Assembly: GCA_900544815.1 (NCBI GenBank)
Contig: UQWT01000069.1
Coordinates: 1-9,472, forward strand
Length of the DNA stretch: 9,472 bases
Source: an uncultured Bacteroidales bacterium
GTDB lineage: Bacteria > Bacteroidota > Bacteroidia > Bacteroidales > UBA932
Reading direction: 5' to 3'
Made by a program: the position numbers and the translations under genes. Numbering within the stretch: the stretch's first letter is position 1; every line of letters starts with the position of its first letter. Shown here in pieces: positions 1 to 6,687 of the stretch. Under the pieces are notes generated by a model that was given only the letters and a program-made list of their open reading frames with translations, was not told the DNA's origin and did no database searches.

Positions 1-921
1 GGTATGAGGACAGCCACAGGCAACAGCTACCAGCAGCTGACAGCCAACCTCTACAAGTACAACGGCAAGGAGGTGCAGACGGTTGGAAGCCTCGGCTTTA
101 CAGACTACGGCGCAAGGATGTATGATGACTTCACCGGGCGATGGTTTGTTCCGGATCCGTTGGCTGAGAAATACACCTTCATGTCTCCTTATATGTACTG
201 CGGAGGGAATCCGATAAATGCTATTGATGTAGATGGGAGAAGTACATGGGTAGTAAGAGCTGGGAAAGGCAAATATGAAGTTGTTGGAGGCAATTTGTAT
301 GATAATGATAGAAACATATATGTTGGAACATTGGATAAGAAGAATAATAAGTTTACCCGCGAATACTCAATAGGGATAACAACTTCCATAACATCATTTT
401 ACTATTGTGACGCAAAGGAAGGTCCAAAATGGAGTGAAAAAAGCATAATTGATGTCAACGATAGAAGCGGATATGAGTTCCTAAAAAAAATTGTATCTCA
501 AAATCCTCCGATGATAGATGACTATATGTTGAATGCTCGTACAGGTCATCGTTACGATTTTAAAGTAACAAACGGTACAGATCACGAAATAGAAGGAATA
601 AATATGTATCGTGGAATGCCTGTGGGTGTAACTGATAAGGGACAGGTAATATTTTCATCAGCCAGGGATATCGGCAATATCGCCGCAGGGTTTATTGCCG
701 GAGTAAATGGTATAGGTTGGATGACGGCAAGAGCTGCCTTTGACCTTTATCAAGGGGAAGTAGAGGGTATTTCATCCCAAAATGCACAACGTTATGGTTG
801 GAACTTTGGGTATCACGGAACAAATATCCTTCAGAAGAGATACAACATAATACGTTCTGTTGTAAGTGCATTTGGCTATCCTTTTAAATTAATATTGAAA
901 AAAAATGATAAAACTGAATAG
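1..921 (+). CDS. RHS repeat-associated core protein, C-terminal part (5' end outside window), probable polymorphic toxin
   Basis: The frame is open at the window edge, so the ATG at base 4 is almost certainly internal and only the last 305 or so residues are seen. Counting from that ATG, residues 16-78 carry the RHS core signature: YNGKE, then YGARMYDDFTGRWFVPDPLAE, then SPYMYCGGNP and a closing IDVDG. In this family the core ends a cocoon-like shell of YD repeats, and a variable toxic domain follows. Here the tip is residues 79-305. It contains GHRYDF (181-186), a glycine-rich motif ARDIGNIAAGFIAG (220-233), and ARAAFDLYQGEVEGISSQNAQRYGW (242-266, invariant-looking F, D, Q, EG, Q and W). That motif recalls C-terminal regions common in Bacteroides RHS proteins and, weakly, polymorphic toxin type 44; I cannot name its activity. 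GC falls from about 54% (1-180) to about 34% (241-420). The stop overlaps the next gene by 17 bp. Confidence 0.85.
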   Translation, partial: GMRTATGNSYQQLTANLYKYNGKEVQTVGSLGFTDYGARMYDDFTGRWFVPDPLAEKYTFMSPYMYCGGNPINAIDVDGRSTWVVRAGKGKYEVVGGNLYDNDRNIYVGTLDKKNNKFTREYSIGITTSITSFYYCDAKEGPKWSEKSIIDVNDRSGYEFLKKIVSQNPPMIDDYMLNARTGHRYDFKVTNGTDHEIEGINMYRGMPVGVTDKGQVIFSSARDIGNIAAGFIAGVNGIGWMTARAAFDLYQGEVEGISSQNAQRYGWNFGYHGTNILQKRYNIIRSVVSAFGYPFKLILKKNDKTE

Positions 922-1546
922 ACGAGATTATATAACAATAATCATATCCATTGTTATTGCCTTAACGCCATTGTTTTTTGAACTGTGTTTATGCCTATTT
1001 ATTAGATACCAAATAAAAAAAGATATGAACAGAGATAATCAAAACTATATTGCAGATTGCAGTGAGTTTGGTTATTACATACGGATATCAGAAGAGGGAA
1101 AGCAACGCGATTCGCTAAGATTTTCTTTCAGGAAGCACAGTGGTGAACTGGTATGTGATGATTTATTAATCCGCAATAGCAGTTGGGATGTAGTTTCATT
1201 TGTATTTGTAGAAGGGGTGGATTCTGTGTATATAAGAGATTTCCCTCATCGATATGAACGTTTTTCCCCTGAGGAAAAAGAGAAATACATCAATGAACCG
1301 GAGGGATATAAAGAGGAGGTCTCTATAATAGGTGCGCTCCCGCCAATATGCAGGATTATCTCCTATTCAGATCCTCTATTTTTTGTTTATGACAGAGATT
1401 ACTATTCTTCATATAAACCCAAAAGCAATAATATCCATCTTATTAGCCTATGGCATGACATTGAAAGAACAGATACGTACATACTTTTAGAAACAACTAA
1501 GGATAGCACTAGGAACGTAGAGCTAAAAGTATTAAAGAAAGAATGA
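905..1546 (+). CDS. Small membrane-anchored protein, candidate immunity partner of the RHS tip
   Basis: I do not recognise a family. The 213-residue protein starts with a short basic stretch (MIKLNRRD) and one hydrophobic segment at residues 10-34. A basic patch (RYQIKK) and a soluble domain of about 175 residues rich in charged and aromatic residues follow. Basic residues flank both sides of the helix, so the side of the membrane holding the soluble domain is unclear. The ATG lies inside the 3' end of the RHS gene and the reading frames overlap by 17 bp, so translational coupling is likely. No Shine-Dalgarno is seen, only an A-rich leader as usual in this phylum. A gene directly behind a variable RHS tip is typically the cognate immunity gene, so that role is inferred from position alone. 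It is AT-rich like the tip, consistent with the two having arrived together. A plain hypothetical inner-membrane protein is the alternative. Confidence 0.75.
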   Translation: MIKLNRRDYITIIISIVIALTPLFFELCLCLFIRYQIKKDMNRDNQNYIADCSEFGYYIRISEEGKQRDSLRFSFRKHSGELVCDDLLIRNSSWDVVSFVFVEGVDSVYIRDFPHRYERFSPEEKEKYINEPEGYKEEVSIIGALPPICRIISYSDPLFFVYDRDYYSSYKPKSNNIHLISLWHDIERTDTYILLETTKDSTRNVELKVLKKE

Positions 1547-1555
1547 TGTGATAAT

Positions 1556-1598
1556 TAATTGTATGGCTTTGAATGACATCTTCAAAGCCATACAATTA
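1556..1598 (+). terminator. Long hairpin closing the RHS unit
   Basis: Perfect inverted repeat with 18-bp arms (1556-1573 and 1581-1598; inner part TTGTATGGCTTTGAA) and a 7-nt loop. It starts 10 bases after the stop of the small membrane protein gene. No T-run follows on the + strand, so it may act as an imperfect terminator or as an mRNA 3'-end stabiliser. Confidence 0.55.
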
Positions 1599-1737
1599 CC
1601 ACATCAATGTTAAATTTTATACTTTGTCGGGAAGAAAATATGAATAAAATGAAAAAAACTAATAAGATACTAACATAGCAACAAAAGTTACCCGCGGCTT
1701 GCAGTAGGGTTGGCCGTTCTTAGTTCTCTTAGTTTAT
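1599..1737. other. Short gene-free gap between convergent units
   Basis: This stretch lies between the hairpin after the RHS unit and the tryptophanase terminator. The only coding hint is a 12-codon frame at 1640-1678 (ATG AAT AAA ATG to TAG) reading MNKMKKTNKILT. Another frame just downstream (1683-1739) reads a hydrophobic stretch ending in VGLAVLSSLSL. The mix of a lysine-rich start and a shifted hydrophobic segment could be a decayed signal peptide, but it is too short to claim a gene. Confidence 0.3.
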
Positions 1738-1778
1738 AAAAAGCTCCCAATCAACGGTTTAATCAGTGATTGAGAGCT
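1738..1778 (-). terminator. Intrinsic terminator of tryptophanase
   Basis: Read on the - strand, AGCTCTCAATCA and TGATTGGGAGCT form a 12-bp stem with one mismatch and a 13-nt loop. TTTTTAT follows directly. It lies about 40 bases past the tnaA stop and has the classic form of a Rho-independent terminator. Confidence 0.8.
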
Positions 1779-1819
1779 ATTATGTTATAAAAGTGCTACT
1801 AATAAAGAATACGCACTTG

Positions 1820-3199
1820 TTATTTGGCAGGAGCCAACTCTATTGTAAAGTGCCTCATGATGGGCAACTCTTTGGTAATGACATAACCACGAGTTATCTG
1901 CTCGCGTCTGTCATACACATTCTTCACTGCAGCTGCAATGTAGTCCATGTGATTGTTGGTGTATACACGCCTTGGAACGGCCAACCTCAAAAGCTCTAAG
2001 CGAGGGTAACGGTTCTCTCTTGTTTCCGGATCTCTGTCTGCAAGGATACTTCCAATCTCAACACCTCTTATACCGCCCTCTATATATAACTCTACGCCAA
2101 GGGTCTGGGCTATGAACTCCTCTTTTGGAACATGAGTCAAGATCTTCTTGGCATCCAAGAAGATGGCATGTCCGCCGGCAGGTCTCTGATAAGGTATACC
2201 GTATTCGTCCAATTTCTTTCCTAAATATTCAACCTGTTTGATACGGGTCTCAAGATAATGAAAATCTGAACCCTCTTTAAGACCCTGAGCCAAAGCATTC
2301 ATATCTCTGCCTGCCATACCACCGTATGTAAGATATCCTTCATACATAATGCTGTACATCTGGCATTTCTGCATATCCTCCTCACTGCGGAACGCTACAA
2401 AACCTCCTATGTTAAGGATAGCATCCTTCTTTGCTGACATTGTCATATAATCTGCATACGAATATACTTCACGGGTGATCTCCTTAATGGATTTATTCTT
2501 GAACTCAGGTTCGCGAGTCTTTATAAAATATGCGTTCTCCAAGAACCTCGCAGAGTCTATCATTAGCTTCACGCCATACTTTTTGCAGAGAGCAGATACT
2601 CCTCTTATATTCTTCATAGAGACAGGCTGTCCTCCGGCAGTGTTATTGGTAATTGTAAGAACAACAGCCGGAATTTTCTCTTTTGGATTCTCTTTAAGTA
2701 CCTTCTCCAACTTCTCCAAGCTCATATTGCCCTTAAAAGGAATCTCCAACTCTGTATCTGCAGCCTCATCTATTGTACAGTCAATGGCATGAGCTTTTCT
2801 AAACTCTATATGCCCTTTTGTTGTATCAAAATGAGAGTTGCCCGGAAGAATGTCGCCAGGTTTTACAATTGCACTAAAAAGAACATTTTCCGCTGCTCTA
2901 CCCTGGTGTGTAGGCAACACATATTCCAACCCTGTAAGCTCTTTAATACTCTCTTTCATATTAAAGAAAGATGATGCTCCGGCGTAGCTTTCATCACCAC
3001 ACATAATAGCAGCCCACTGTTTGTCACTCATGGCATTTGTACCTGAGTCTGTAAGCAGGTCTATATAAACGCTCTCGCTTTTTAGATTAAACAGATTGTA
3101 TTTAGCCTCTTTAATCCACTGCGCACGCTCCTCTTTGGTAGATCTTTTTAGATTTTCCACCATTTTAATTCTGTACGATTCTGCAAAAGGAAGTTCCAT
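1820..3199 (-). CDS. tnaA: Tryptophanase (L-tryptophan indole-lyase)
   Basis: A cytoplasmic PLP enzyme (EC 4.1.99.1) splitting L-tryptophan into indole, pyruvate and ammonia. The 459 residues match the usual family length of 455-475. Visible motifs are YIDLLTDSGT (45-54), GDESYAG (68-74), PTHQGRAAEN (96-105), NNTAGGQPVS (185-194), DSARFLENAYF (215-225) and MSAKKD (254-259). By family alignment K258 is the PLP lysine and D215 and R218 are cofactor contacts. The close relative tyrosine phenol-lyase was considered. Its diagnostic Thr (TTTRYH) and Arg (MERG) are here Asp125 (FDTTKGH) and Ile382 (VEIG), as in tryptophanases. The sequence is very like Bacteroides tryptophanases. The start is the ATG at 3199 after an AT-rich leader without Shine-Dalgarno; MELPFAESY fits the family N-terminus. 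No TnaC-like leader peptide or tryptophan permease lies beside it, so regulation differs from Escherichia coli. It is transcribed alone, between its own promoter and terminator. Confidence 0.97.
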   Translation of the reverse strand: MELPFAESYRIKMVENLKRSTKEERAQWIKEAKYNLFNLKSESVYIDLLTDSGTNAMSDKQWAAIMCGDESYAGASSFFNMKESIKELTGLEYVLPTHQGRAAENVLFSAIVKPGDILPGNSHFDTTKGHIEFRKAHAIDCTIDEAADTELEIPFKGNMSLEKLEKVLKENPKEKIPAVVLTITNNTAGGQPVSMKNIRGVSALCKKYGVKLMIDSARFLENAYFIKTREPEFKNKSIKEITREVYSYADYMTMSAKKDAILNIGGFVAFRSEEDMQKCQMYSIMYEGYLTYGGMAGRDMNALAQGLKEGSDFHYLETRIKQVEYLGKKLDEYGIPYQRPAGGHAIFLDAKKILTHVPKEEFIAQTLGVELYIEGGIRGVEIGSILADRDPETRENRYPRLELLRLAVPRRVYTNNHMDYIAAAVKNVYDRREQITRGYVITKELPIMRHFTIELAPAK

Positions 3200-3233
3200 A
3201 ATTAATATTTTTATACTTAGATGTTAATTTTCT

Positions 3234-3265
3234 CAAAATTAGCCAATTTATCTTTAATAATCAAA
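3234..3265 (-). promoter_or_regulatory. Promoter of tnaA (Bacteroidetes type)
   Basis: On the - strand, TTTG (3265-3262), a 20-base spacer, then TAATTTTG (3241-3234) match the Bacteroidetes -33/-7 consensus. Transcription would begin near 3227, giving a leader of about 28 bases. That is too short for a leader peptide or riboswitch. Confidence 0.65.
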
Positions 3266-3365
3266 TTTTCACGCTATCAAAATTATTAATTTCAAAATAA
3301 TAATTAAAAATTTATAAAAGTCTGATAGCCGTTCACTATCGTTCTCTGACCTTCCCTGACAATAA

Positions 3366-3402
3366 ATCAAAAAGGGCAACCCATCTGCTAACGGGTCACC
3401 CT
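3366..3402 (-). terminator. Intrinsic terminator of secDF
   Basis: On the - strand, AGGGTGACCC and GGGTTGCCCT form a 10-bp stem around a 10-nt loop, followed by TTTTGATTT. Two central pairs are G-U wobbles in the - strand transcript; on the + strand they would be C-A mismatches. The hairpin is therefore strand-specific and belongs to secDF, which ends about 50 bases upstream. It separates secDF from tnaA. Confidence 0.8.
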
Positions 3403-3450
3403 CTCCAAACCAAATATTATGAAAAATAAATCTTTTTTATCTGTTATTTT

Positions 3451-6400
3451 CTAACAGCTACTCTTTTCCTCTATCTTGCGGCTCATATCGTACATGGTAG
3501 GAGTTGCAATAAATATAGATGAGTATGTACCAACTACAACACCTATTATCAAAGCAACTGCAAAACCTCTGATAACCTCACCGCCAAACAGAGCAATTGC
3601 AATCAATACTACCAATGTTGTTCCTGATGTTGTTATTGTACGAGACAAAGTACTGTTAAGTGCAGAGTTCACATTAGTTGTAAAGTCTCGTTTGTAACGT
3701 CTCTTAAACTCACGTATACGGTCAAAGATGACCACTGTATCATTAATTGAGTAACCAATGATAGTAAGCACCGCAGCAATGAATGTCTGGTCTACATCGA
3801 GGCTGAAAGGAAGTATACCGGAGAACAATGAGAAGAAACCAATAACAATAATAGCATTGTGAGTCAACGATATTAACGCACCGGCACCCCAAGTCCACTT
3901 GCTGAAACGAACTGCAATATACAGGAAGATTGCAAGAAGTGACAATACAACGGCGATCATCGCATCTCCCTTCATATCGTTCGCAATTGTAGGACCAACT
4001 TTATCTGAACTTATAATACCGTTAGGGTTATCCTGTGTTGATGTAAACTCATCAAATGTCATATCCTTAGCAAAATGCCCTTTCAATGCATTGTAAAGTT
4101 TCATCTCAACCTCATTGTCTACCTCAGTTGAGTTGTCCTCAATCTTATACTTGGTAGTTATCTTCATCTGGCTCTCACCGCCAAACTGTTTAACCTCAAC
4201 AGTCTCACCAAACTCTGCGTTAGCCGCATTTCTAATCTCCTCTGCTGTTACATCCTTGTCAAATCTAAGAACATAAGTTCTACCACCTGTAAAGTCTACA
4301 CCATAGCTGAATCCTTTAAATGTTATTGACGCAATTGCAATAACGCATACGATTGCAGAAACAGTATATGAATATTTTCTCAAGCCCAAGAAATTGACAT
4401 GCGCATTCTGCATAAAGTTCTTTGAGAATCTATTTGAGAATGTGATGTTTTTGTTCTTTGCAAGTCTACCCTCAAAAATCAATCTGGTAATGAAGATTGA
4501 GGTAAGCATAGAGGTTATGATACCTATTACCAATGTTGTAGCAAATCCCTGAACAGGGCCCGAACCAAAGATAAACAATACTATACCGGTAATAATTGTT
4601 GTAAGGTTACCGTCTATAATTGCAGAGTATGCATTGCTATATCCATCCTTAATAGCCAGTTTAAGCTGTTTACCCGCTCTTAACTCCTCTTTAACACGTT
4701 CGTAAATAATAACGTTGGCATCCACAGCCATACCCATGGTCAACACCAAACCGGCGATACCCGGCATTGTAAGAACCGCTCCAAACGAAACCAATGCACC
4801 AAGCAGGAACAAGACGTTGCACAACAAAGCAATATTGGCAACAAAACCTGCCCCATTGTAGAAGAACTGCATGTAAAGCAATACAAGTACGAATGCTATT
4901 ATAAACGAGATCATACCCGAATTAATAGACTCAGTTCCCAAACTTGGTCCTACAACCTGCTCTTGAACTATAGTTGCAGGTGCAGGAAGTTTACCAGATT
5001 TAAGCACGTTTGCCAAGTCCTCTGCCTCTGTAATGGAGAAATTACCGGTAATCTGAGAGTTACCGCCGCTAATTTCGGTCTGCACAGTAGGATATGAATA
5101 AACCATCCCATCCAATACAACCGCTATGCTCTTACCAATGTTATCTGCTGTAAGTCTGCTCCAGATTCTCGCTCCGTTTGCATTCATTGACATATCTACC
5201 TCTGCAGAGTTGTTGCCTTTATTACCAAATGAAACTCTTGCATCTGTAATAGCGTCTCCATCTAACGGAGCCTTTCCGTTCTTGGTATTTACTTTTATAG
5301 CAATCAGATCATAGATTGTTCCACTCTTGTCAAACGAACTTGGTTTTACTGTCCACATAAGCTTTAAGTCTACCGGCATAATAGCCTTGACCTGTGGAAG
5401 ATTCAAATATGTATTTATCTGAGCAGTATCTTTGTAATGTGCCCTGCCAATTACAGGACCAGGAGCCAACTGCCCGTTATATATGCTTGGGTTTAAAATA
5501 AAGAACAAAGGATTGTTCTCTGCCAACTTCTGGTTATCTGCAGAAAGAGAATCTTTTTTCATTAAAGACGCAGCAACAGATGTTGTTCCATCATCTGTAC
5601 CAGCTACTGCAGTAGAATCGGCCTTCACAATCTCTTTTTCTGCAGCAATATAATCTCTTACCGCAGTATTCGCCTGCTCCAAATATGGATAGATCTCGCC
5701 GTTCTCGTATGTTGTCCAGAATTCCAAAGAAGCAGAACCCTGGAGCAGTTTTCTAACACGCTCAGGCTCCTTTACACCAGGAAGCTCAACAAGAATTCTT
5801 CCTGTATTGCCTATCTTCTGAATGTTTGGCTGAGTAACGCCAAAACGGTCTATACGACTTCTTAGCACAAGGAAAGAGTTTGCAATTGCGCTCTCAGACT
5901 CCTCGCGGATAATCTTCATCACCTCTGCATTTGTTGTCCTTGCATTAATCTTATCCTTCATCTCGTATGTACCAAACACCTGGTTCATTGGCCTGTTTGG
6001 AGCAACCTCATTCCAACTCTCCTCAAAAGCTGTAAGGAAATCCTTACGAGACCCCTGCTCCTTCTTTAAAGCAAGTGCAATCGCATCATTAAGATCCTTA
6101 TCATTACTATTTCCGGCCAAAGCCTTTACAAGATCTTTCAACTGCACCTGAAGCATGACGTTCATACCACCTTTAAGGTCCAATCCGAGATTAATCTCGT
6201 TCTCCTTTACCTCCTTGTAAGTGAATCCAAGAAAGACCTTCTTAGAAGTAATTGAGTCAATGTAACGTCTGGTTTTCTCTTTTGTTAAGGAATCAAGGAA
6301 GTAAGCTCTGTCCAATTCCGGAACCTTTGCAAACTCCGGTGTTTTCTTAACTGCTTCCACATATTCGGCAGCATACTTTGCTGCTTTTTTCTCCTGACTC

Positions 6401-6486
6401 CTGGTAGCCCATGTAAACGACAACTGGTATAGACAGGCTAAGGCGATTAAAATTGCCACAAATTTTATGGCTCCTTTACTTTGCAT
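3451..6486 (-). CDS. secDF: Fused protein translocase subunit SecDF
   Basis: An inner-membrane accessory of the SecYEG translocon that uses proton flow to pull exported proteins across. The 1011 residues are a SecD-SecF fusion, the usual form in Bacteroidetes. SecD half: TM1 (about 6-26), motif LGLDLKGG (100-107), a long periplasmic P1 domain, then five helices from about 522 to 672. These include MAVDANVIIYERVKEELRAG (586-605). SecF half: TM7 (706-723), YGVDFTGGR (728-736), a smaller periplasmic domain and five helices from about 842 to 995, with GYSINDTVVIFDRIRE (911-926). By alignment with Thermus SecDF, D589, D916 and R949 correspond to the proton-path residues and all are present. Residues 266-326 form an alanine-, serine- and aspartate-rich stretch inside P1, probably a flexible insertion. 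The ATG at 6486 gives a basic N-terminus directly before TM1. The gene has its own promoter and terminator. Confidence 0.97.
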   Translation of the reverse strand: MQSKGAIKFVAILIALACLYQLSFTWATRSQEKKAAKYAAEYVEAVKKTPEFAKVPELDRAYFLDSLTKEKTRRYIDSITSKKVFLGFTYKEVKENEINLGLDLKGGMNVMLQVQLKDLVKALAGNSNDKDLNDAIALALKKEQGSRKDFLTAFEESWNEVAPNRPMNQVFGTYEMKDKINARTTNAEVMKIIREESESAIANSFLVLRSRIDRFGVTQPNIQKIGNTGRILVELPGVKEPERVRKLLQGSASLEFWTTYENGEIYPYLEQANTAVRDYIAAEKEIVKADSTAVAGTDDGTTSVAASLMKKDSLSADNQKLAENNPLFFILNPSIYNGQLAPGPVIGRAHYKDTAQINTYLNLPQVKAIMPVDLKLMWTVKPSSFDKSGTIYDLIAIKVNTKNGKAPLDGDAITDARVSFGNKGNNSAEVDMSMNANGARIWSRLTADNIGKSIAVVLDGMVYSYPTVQTEISGGNSQITGNFSITEAEDLANVLKSGKLPAPATIVQEQVVGPSLGTESINSGMISFIIAFVLVLLYMQFFYNGAGFVANIALLCNVLFLLGALVSFGAVLTMPGIAGLVLTMGMAVDANVIIYERVKEELRAGKQLKLAIKDGYSNAYSAIIDGNLTTIITGIVLFIFGSGPVQGFATTLVIGIITSMLTSIFITRLIFEGRLAKNKNITFSNRFSKNFMQNAHVNFLGLRKYSYTVSAIVCVIAIASITFKGFSYGVDFTGGRTYVLRFDKDVTAEEIRNAANAEFGETVEVKQFGGESQMKITTKYKIEDNSTEVDNEVEMKLYNALKGHFAKDMTFDEFTSTQDNPNGIISSDKVGPTIANDMKGDAMIAVVLSLLAIFLYIAVRFSKWTWGAGALISLTHNAIIVIGFFSLFSGILPFSLDVDQTFIAAVLTIIGYSINDTVVIFDRIREFKRRYKRDFTTNVNSALNSTLSRTITTSGTTLVVLIAIALFGGEVIRGFAVALIIGVVVGTYSSIFIATPTMYDMSRKIEEKSSC

Positions 6487-6546
6487 CTGTTATATAGTTT
6501 TAAAATTTCTTTTCACTTTTGAGGACACTCCCCACATAATAAGGCG

Positions 6547-6577
6547 CAAATTTACTATTTTTTCCTTTATATAGAAA
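6547..6577 (-). promoter_or_regulatory. Probable promoter of secDF
   Basis: On the - strand, TAAATTTG (6554-6547) is a perfect -7 element. TTTC (6577-6574), 19 bases upstream, is a one-mismatch -33 element. Transcription would begin near 6540, leaving a leader of about 54 bases. It lies back to back with the promoter of the exported PD40 protein. Confidence 0.5.
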
Positions 6578-6632
6578 CAGTTTTAACATTTTTAAGTCCT
6601 TACACAACCTGTTTTAACTATTATTTAAAAAA

Positions 6633-6665
6633 TTCGGTTAGTTTGGCAAGTATTATGTACCTTTG
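6633..6665 (+). promoter_or_regulatory. Probable promoter of the PD40/SPOR gene
   Basis: TACCTTTG (6658-6665) fits the Bacteroidetes -7 element. The -33 element is weak: TTCG at 6633-6636, 21 bases upstream. The good TTTG at 6642 is too close. Transcription would begin near 6672, leaving about 16 bases of leader that contain an in-frame ATG-TAA at 6679-6684. Confidence 0.45.
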
Positions 6666-6687
6666 TTACCAGTAAAAAATGTAAAAA

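Noticed and set aside
189..389. Antisense reading frame inside the RHS gene.
   Set aside because: It lies fully opposite the real coding frame, has no promoter or leader and shows no recognisable protein features.
2475..2974. Two + strand frames opposite tnaA.
   Set aside because: They are shadows of the tryptophanase gene, whose - strand protein is unmistakable.
1820..3199. Tyrosine phenol-lyase as an alternative identity for the lyase gene.
   Set aside because: The residues that define tyrosine specificity (Thr in TTTRYH and Arg in MERG) are replaced by Asp125 and Ile382 as in tryptophanases.
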